A stretch of 5,656 nucleotides of DNA, taken from NCBI GenBank assembly GCA_021825285.1, contig JAKAHW010000069.1:1-5656 (forward strand), in the 5' to 3' direction. The notes beneath the pieces were generated by a model. That model was not told the DNA's origin, did no database searches, and saw only the letters and a list, made by a program, of their open reading frames with translations. This stretch comes from a bacterium (GTDB lineage: Bacteria; Patescibacteria; Microgenomatia; Levybacterales; GWA1-39-11). Positions 1-3,235 of the stretch are shown piece by piece (within the stretch, counting starts at the first letter, position 1; every line of letters starts with the position of its first letter). A program made the position numbers and the translations under genes.

Positions 1-196
1 TTTATGCCTATGTCTTTCCGCTAAGATTGGAGTGTGACATAAACAGTCTTAGTTAAGCAAATGCGAACGCACCTGCGTAAGTTGGACGACTGACATTACT
101 ATCAGCATTTATTTTTGATACCGTTTTTACGACTTTGATATCAGTTGTCGGCTTGCAGTTTTAAAAGAGCTATTCTTGTCGATGCAATGCATCCCC
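1..196 (-). ncRNA. ssrA: tmRNA (transfer-messenger RNA), 5' part, 3' end outside the window
   Basis: tmRNA rescues stalled ribosomes and adds a degradation tag to the unfinished protein. The minus strand starts with GGGGATG at 196 (acceptor-stem 5' strand), followed by the conserved ATCGACA and then TGCAAGCCGA, which match the tRNA-like domain and the region after it in known tmRNAs. Pseudoknot PK1 is visible in the correct order: CGAC (150-147) pairs with GTCG (133-130), and TGATATC (143-137) pairs with GGTATCA (122-116, one G-U). The conserved GTAAAAACGG follows. Next come an A-rich stretch, the tag frame (106-53), and a second H-type pseudoknot: CTAAGA (52-47) with TCTTAG (26-21), and TATGTC (41-36) with GACATA (14-9). 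The remaining pseudoknots, T arm and CCA end must lie beyond position 1. The identification rests on sequence landmarks plus two covarying-style pseudoknots and is firm; the exact mature 5' end is inferred. Confidence 0.93.
53..106 (-). other. tmRNA proteolysis-tag reading frame
   Basis: Just after the A-rich segment that follows PK1, the frame starting at a GCT resume codon (106-104) reads ADSNVSRPTYAGAFAFA and stops at TAA (55-53). The stop is placed, as in other tmRNAs, inside the hairpin region before PK2. An Ala resume codon is typical. The tag ends in -AFAFA rather than the common -ALAA; from memory, Mycoplasma tags also end in -AFA. The resume codon is chosen by position and by analogy with known tmRNAs; a shift of one codon (AAT at 109-107) cannot be excluded. 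Confidence 0.8.
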
Positions 197-205
197 TCAA
201 ACCTC

Positions 206-217
206 GGGGCAAACCCC
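206..217 (-). other. small hairpin in the ssrA precursor leader
   Basis: The minus strand has GGGG-TTTG-CCCC, a 4-bp GC stem with a 4-nt loop, between the predicted transcription start (about 221) and the mature tmRNA 5' end (196). It would lie in the 5' leader, which RNase P normally removes. No U-tract follows, so it is not a terminator. Confidence 0.45.
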
Positions 218-227
218 AAGTCTTAGT

Positions 228-256
228 ATTATATCAAATTAGCCTTAAAATTGCAA
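228..256 (-). promoter_or_regulatory. sigma70-type promoter of ssrA
   Basis: On the minus strand a -35 box TTGCAA (256-251) is followed by exactly 17 nt and a perfect -10 box TATAAT (233-228), preceded by TG at the extended -10 position. Transcription would start near 221, about 25 nt before the mature tmRNA 5' end, leaving a short processed leader. The -35 box begins only 12 nt after the comF stop codon, so ssrA has its own promoter rather than depending on the upstream genes. Confidence 0.82.
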
Positions 257-268
257 TCCTGTAGTAAT

Positions 269-967
269 TTAGGTTTCCTTTGCGAAGGTTACGGCAATCA
301 CTTTTCCGGCTCCGTTTTTTTTAAGAGTATGAGCACATTCACGAAGGGTTGAGTAGGTGGTTGCCACATCGTCTACCAATATAATATTACTGTTTTCAAG
401 CCTATTCCCAATATTGTGCGACATAATAAATGCTCCTTTTATATTACTTGCCCTTTCAGTTTTTCCAAGTTTATATTGTGGGCTCGTTTTCTTAACTCTA
501 GTAAGCAAATTCGAGTAGGGCCTTCTTAATTTTTCAGCCATATTTTTAGCCAGAAGCTCCGCATGGTTGTATCCTCTTTGACGAAGTTTTGAAGGATGAA
601 CAGGCACAGATGTAAATAGGCTGATTTTTAGATATCTCACCATTGATTCGTTTTGAATTAGCCCTTCATACATAATTTCTCCCATTATTTTTTCAAGGCT
701 TGAAAGATATGGCGCGTATTTGAATTGGTAAAGAAGTTTTTTCACAACACCTTTATAAGAAACTACGGGAATTACCGCATCAATTGTTAATTTTTTCTTG
801 CATCCCGGGTGTGTGAAACCATCAATTGACGGACGAAGACAAACACAACAAGAGTATATGTTATTGTATGAAATTAGTGAAAAACAATTATCACAAAGAA
901 AATTTCCGATTTTATGACAATTTACGCATTTTTTCGGGAAAAATAGATCTAAAAACGATTCGAACAT
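269..967 (-). CDS. comF: ComF family protein (double zinc-finger / phosphoribosyltransferase fold)
   Basis: A 232-aa protein of usual ComF length. The N-terminus carries cysteine pairs C14/C17 and C25/C28, then a second cluster C40-C41-x-C43 with C56, the metal-binding finger of ComF proteins. The C-terminal half is a type I phosphoribosyltransferase-like domain, with PVHPSKLRQRGYNHAELLAK (122-141), the ComF signature segment, and the PRPP-loop motif ILVDDVATTYSTL (196-208). In naturally competent bacteria ComF is a cytoplasmic factor needed to bring imported single-stranded DNA into the cell; in other bacteria its role is unclear. One oddity is Y205, where the PRPP loop normally has glycine (TTGxT). 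The start is the ATG at 967: an in-frame TAA lies a few codons upstream. No clear Shine-Dalgarno is visible. It follows the 56-aa gene by 57 nt on the same strand, so co-transcription is plausible. No terminator is visible after its stop. Confidence 0.93.
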   Translation of the reverse strand: MFESFLDLFFPKKCVNCHKIGNFLCDNCFSLISYNNIYSCCVCLRPSIDGFTHPGCKKKLTIDAVIPVVSYKGVVKKLLYQFKYAPYLSSLEKIMGEIMYEGLIQNESMVRYLKISLFTSVPVHPSKLRQRGYNHAELLAKNMAEKLRRPYSNLLTRVKKTSPQYKLGKTERASNIKGAFIMSHNIGNRLENSNIILVDDVATTYSTLRECAHTLKKNGAGKVIAVTFAKET

Positions 968-1024
968 ACATAAATAGTTGCATAATTAGGCATTTTTTTC
1001 AATTTTAGAGAGGTAAGTCAATAA

Positions 1025-1195
1025 CTATAGGTCAGATGTTTTCACGGAGGACTTTTCACGAATTGGCGGGCTCCAACCGCATTTGCTACATTTTTTAATC
1101 TCTCCTGCTCTAATTAACTGCGTCTCTTGTTCATTTGGCTCCCATTTGCATTTTTGACAAATAATTTTGTAACAATCTACACAATTATTATCCAT
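1025..1195 (-). CDS. small zinc-ribbon-like protein, 56 aa, function unknown
   Basis: The frame encodes 56 residues with three CxxC pairs: C5-VD-C8, C13-QK-C16 and C36-SK-C39. The last two, CQKCKW and CSKCGW, are 19 residues apart and look like the two knuckles of a zinc ribbon; the first pair may bind a second metal or be redox active. The rest is charged and soluble, without a signal peptide or membrane segment. Its ATG (1195-1193) shares one base with the stop of the upstream gene (TAATG), and a strong AGGAGGTG Shine-Dalgarno lies 8 nt before it inside that gene. This is good evidence that it is really translated and coupled. The upstream protein also ends in a zinc ribbon, so the two may act together. 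I recognise no family. A binding role for nucleic acid or protein is only inferred from the fold type. Confidence 0.85.
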   Translation of the reverse strand: MDNNCVDCYKIICQKCKWEPNEQETQLIRAGEIKKCSKCGWSPPIREKSSVKTSDL

Positions 1196-2469
1196 TAATC
1201 ACACACCTCCTGGCCGGACTCAGCTGAAAACTGTTCTTTCGTAATTTTACAACTCGGACAAGAATCGCCCACGGGGCCATCTGCCTGGACACCACATTTT
1301 GGGCACTTAAACCACTCCTGCTCCCAGGGCGTTGAAGCAAGCCTTGGAGTGACAGAGTCTACAATTGTTAAAAACTTCTTTCCTCCCCCATTACAACCAG
1401 GTAAAGACCTTATTTCAGCAAGTATTTTCCCAAAAGTAGCATAATCAACTGTATTTGGAACGATTTTTTGATATTTATCTTCCTTTGCGTCTTTTCCTCT
1501 TATTTTTTGAGCGAGCTTTAAGACTGTTAATCCTAGTGCCGCCTCCACCTCTTCCCTTTTTATGCTTCCTCCCAAAAATTTCATCCTGATATATTCCTTA
1601 AGATTATCTGTTAAGCTTTTTGTTGCCTCATCTAAAGTCCAAAGGTGCTCGGGGTTTTTTAAAGCTTCATAAACTTGACTAAACTCCTTATCTTTGTAAA
1701 CAGCATCTGACCTTTTTACGTACTTTATTACGCCTACCATATCCTCTATTTCCCAATTTTTTCCGTTTTTTCTTGCGTCAAGAAATACAGGATTTGCAAC
1801 AATATTAACGATTTTCTCCTGTTGCGATTGCCCATTTAATTTTTCTTCATCAACTCCCAAAGCAATTAAGAGTCGCTTGTTTTCCTCCAAAGTCATATCT
1901 GTTCTAACCGTAAAACCTCTCACTCGCCCATCTTTTTGAACCTGCCAAATATAAGTCTGGGAATCTTCATAATTTATTCCATTAAAACCGCTCCACCCTT
2001 CAGGCGAGGACATAATAGCAACAGATCCGGGAGAAGCGGAAAGCAAGAAATTTTCAACATTTATTAATGAGTTTTTAACAGAACCGTACCTTTCTTGTTC
2101 AGTAGTCGTGTCTACTAATAATTTGTCGTTATAAAGAGGACAAACGATTCTTTCTTTTCCATCTACTACCTTTTTATCCAAAACAATTGGAAAAAGCAGT
2201 CCCTCGCAAAGGTATTCTGTTTTAAAGCCTTGAATATCCTGCTCTATTTTTTGAAATGCACCTTCATAGACCTCGTTAAACCCTCTCCCTTCACGTAAAC
2301 CAATCCTCAAATCATTTGCTAATTGATTTACCTGAAGCGGAACATTAAAACCTGTTCCTTCAAGCTTATAAAATTTATCAAAATAACCTACCGCTCTTGG
2401 CACTTCGGAATATAAAGGGTTGAAGCTATTTTGAACTTCAACACTTCGTGATTCTATTGTTGTATTCAT
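1195..2469 (-). CDS. uncharacterised 424-aa protein with C-terminal zinc ribbon
   Basis: I do not recognise this family. The protein is soluble-looking: no signal peptide, no membrane segment. Its N-terminal two thirds are mixed charged/hydrophobic, with a distinctive Gly/Ser/Pro-rich segment SSPEGWSGF (154-162) followed by YEDSQTYIWQV and a strand-like GRVRGFTVRTDM (181-192). The region from about 262 to 325 is predicted mostly helical by eye. The C-terminus has CPKC (389-392) and CPSC (404-407) separated by 11 residues, a classic zinc ribbon; other cysteines are C88, C110, C359 and C423. I chose the ATG at 2469 because it overlaps the adenosyltransferase stop as ATGA, a common coupling junction; a TTG at 2478 would add three residues. 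It sits between the cobalamin adenosyltransferase and another small zinc-ribbon gene, all likely one transcript under the cobalamin leader. A role linked to cobalamin or nucleotide metabolism is inference from position only. Confidence 0.88.
   Translation of the reverse strand: MNTTIESRSVEVQNSFNPLYSEVPRAVGYFDKFYKLEGTGFNVPLQVNQLANDLRIGLREGRGFNEVYEGAFQKIEQDIQGFKTEYLCEGLLFPIVLDKKVVDGKERIVCPLYNDKLLVDTTTEQERYGSVKNSLINVENFLLSASPGSVAIMSSPEGWSGFNGINYEDSQTYIWQVQKDGRVRGFTVRTDMTLEENKRLLIALGVDEEKLNGQSQQEKIVNIVANPVFLDARKNGKNWEIEDMVGVIKYVKRSDAVYKDKEFSQVYEALKNPEHLWTLDEATKSLTDNLKEYIRMKFLGGSIKREEVEAALGLTVLKLAQKIRGKDAKEDKYQKIVPNTVDYATFGKILAEIRSLPGCNGGGKKFLTIVDSVTPRLASTPWEQEWFKCPKCGVQADGPVGDSCPSCKITKEQFSAESGQEVCD
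1204..1211 (-). promoter_or_regulatory. strong Shine-Dalgarno for the 56-aa zinc-ribbon gene
   Basis: AGGAGGTG on the minus strand is an 8-nt match to the usual 16S rRNA 3' end, with 8 nt to the ATG at 1195. It lies within the last codons of the upstream gene. It is the best ribosome-binding site in the window and decides that the small frame is a real gene, probably translated at a high rate. Confidence 0.85.
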
Positions 2470-2999
2470 CTTTTCCAAACAAAATCTTTTCTTTTCTCTA
2501 AATGGTTTGCAAAACGCGCTGTAGTAAAAAGAAAATCCGAAAGACGGTTTACGTATTTCATAACTTCCGGGTTCAATTCTTCTTTTTTTGATAAAGAAAT
2601 AAGTTTTCGTTCTGCCCTTCTTGCAACTGTTCTTGCTAAATGGAGACTTGAACCGCTCTTGCCTCCTCCAGGCAAAATAAAATTTTTTAACTTTGGCATT
2701 TTTTCTGTCATCTCATCAATTTTTTCTTCCAGATTTTTTGTTTTTCCCTCCAGATTCGCCTCATTTACCAAGGATGTGTTCCCGGCAAGATAGGAACCTA
2801 TATAAAATAGCGTGTTTTGAATTTCTAAAAGCAACTTTATTATCTTTTTGTTTTTTATAAATGAAATTGAAACACCAATAGAAGCATTTAATTCATCTAT
2901 TATTCCGTAGGCATCAGTCCTCAAACTGTCTTTATAAACCCTTTCCCCTGTAAAAAGAGATGTTTTTCCTCTATCTCCTGTTTTTGTATAAATCGCCAT
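2466..2999 (-). CDS. pduO: cob(I)alamin adenosyltransferase, PduO type
   Basis: A 177-aa cytoplasmic enzyme, the usual size for PduO-type enzymes. It transfers the adenosyl group of ATP to cob(I)alamin, giving adenosylcobalamin. Family motifs in order: YTKTGDRGKTSL (4-15, ATP-binding N-terminus), DAYGIIDELNASIG (29-42), ILPGGGKSGSSLHLARTVARRAER (108-131, with R123, R127 and R128), and YVNRLSDFLFTTAR (149-162). The start is ATG 2999: homologues begin with this M-x-IYTKTGD segment, and GAG (3009-3007) gives a modest Shine-Dalgarno 7 nt upstream. The frame stays open to an ATG at 3143, but those 48 extra codons are the riboswitch and terminator and have no protein-family likeness. The gene lies downstream of nrdJ, whose cofactor it makes. 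Its 3' end overlaps the next gene by 4 nt (ATGA). Confidence 0.95.
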   Translation of the reverse strand: MAIYTKTGDRGKTSLFTGERVYKDSLRTDAYGIIDELNASIGVSISFIKNKKIIKLLLEIQNTLFYIGSYLAGNTSLVNEANLEGKTKNLEEKIDEMTEKMPKLKNFILPGGGKSGSSLHLARTVARRAERKLISLSKKEELNPEVMKYVNRLSDFLFTTARFANHLEKRKDFVWKR

Positions 3000-3009
3000 A
3001 TTTTTTCTC

Positions 3010-3035
3010 AAAAAAAACCTCTCGTTGCCGAGAGG
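3010..3035 (-). terminator. intrinsic terminator / attenuator before the adenosyltransferase gene
   Basis: The minus strand reads CCTCTCG-GCAA-CGAGAGG followed at once by eight T. This is a perfect 7-bp stem (8 with the flanking A-T pair) capped by a GNRA-type tetraloop. It lies upstream of the adenosyltransferase start and directly after the riboswitch core, so it is best read as the expression platform, not as the end of nrdJ. The U-tract adjoins the GAG ribosome-binding site, so folding could also affect translation. Confidence 0.85.
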
Positions 3036-3038
3036 TAC

Positions 3039-3146
3039 AAAATTGGCCTGCTCGGGCTCCCCGCCTAAGGCGGGGACAATATATGTTTGTTTTCTGGATT
3101 TAACAGTACCGGCAGTTCCGCCGACTTTCACGGCGATTTCCAAACA
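3039..3146 (-). promoter_or_regulatory. cobalamin riboswitch controlling the adenosyltransferase operon
   Basis: The minus strand carries the conserved cobalamin-aptamer core. GGAAA (3141-3137) leads into a P4 hairpin CGCCG-TGAAAGT-CGGCG (3135-3119), whose loop matches the family's TGAAAAT/TGAAAGT. Then come GAACTGCC and GGTACTGTTAA (about 3118-3100), equivalent to the conserved CTGCCCCGCAACTGTAA. A GC-rich hairpin follows, CCCCGCC-TTA-GGCGGGG (3075-3059). Then GAGCCCGAGCAGGCC (about 3059-3045) resembles the 3' B12-box. TTTGG (3144-3140) can close with CCAA (3046-3043), which fits the small class II architecture better than the btuB-like class I; class is inference. The exact 5' boundary is uncertain. 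In this family adenosyl- or other cobalamin binding lowers expression, here presumably by favouring the terminator at 3035-3010. The site is exactly where feedback on cofactor synthesis would be expected. Confidence 0.82.
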
Positions 3147-3174
3147 TATACTTAAAATCGAAAACTAATCTCCA

Positions 3175-3194
3175 AAAGCGCTAGTATTCGCTTT
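3175..3194 (-). other. short inverted repeat between nrdJ and the riboswitch
   Basis: On the minus strand AAAGCG and CGCTTT form a 6-bp stem with an 8-nt loop, followed by one more T and then GG. The U-tract is too short for a good terminator. It may be a weak terminator for nrdJ or a 5' extension of the riboswitch fold; the sequence alone does not decide. Confidence 0.35.
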
Positions 3195-3211
3195 CACTCA
3201 TGCGCCTTGTC

Positions 3212-3235
3212 TATTCTGAATTAGCATTCAGAATA
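3212..3235 (-). repeat. 10-bp perfect hairpin spanning the nrdJ stop codon
   Basis: TATTCTGAAT and ATTCAGAATA form a perfect 10-bp inverted repeat around a 4-nt GCTA loop; the TAA stop (3223-3221) begins in the loop and ends in the stem. The stem is AT-rich and has no following U-tract on the minus strand, so it is not a standard terminator. It could stabilise the nrdJ mRNA 3' end or act as a weak terminator. Confidence 0.6.

Noticed and set aside
970..1002. Possible comF promoter (TTGAAA and TATTTA on the minus strand)
   Set aside because: The spacing is 20 nt, and the predicted start would fall inside the comF start codon.
968..1024. Terminator between the 56-aa gene and comF
   Set aside because: No stem followed by a T-tract is present on the minus strand; the gap holds nothing I can support.
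2476..2478. TTG start for the 424-aa protein
   Set aside because: The ATG nine bases downstream forms an ATGA overlap with the upstream stop. TTG remains possible but is less likely.
3000..3143. 48-residue N-terminal extension of the adenosyltransferase starting at ATG 3143
   Set aside because: The codons overlie the riboswitch, a GC hairpin and a terminator with a T8 tract. The family's own N-terminus (IYTKTGD) begins right after ATG 2999.
3147..3176. Possible promoter before the riboswitch (TTTTGG, 17 nt, TAAGTA on the minus strand)
   Set aside because: Both boxes are poor matches in an AT-rich stretch, and the start it predicts would fall inside or against the aptamer's 5' edge.
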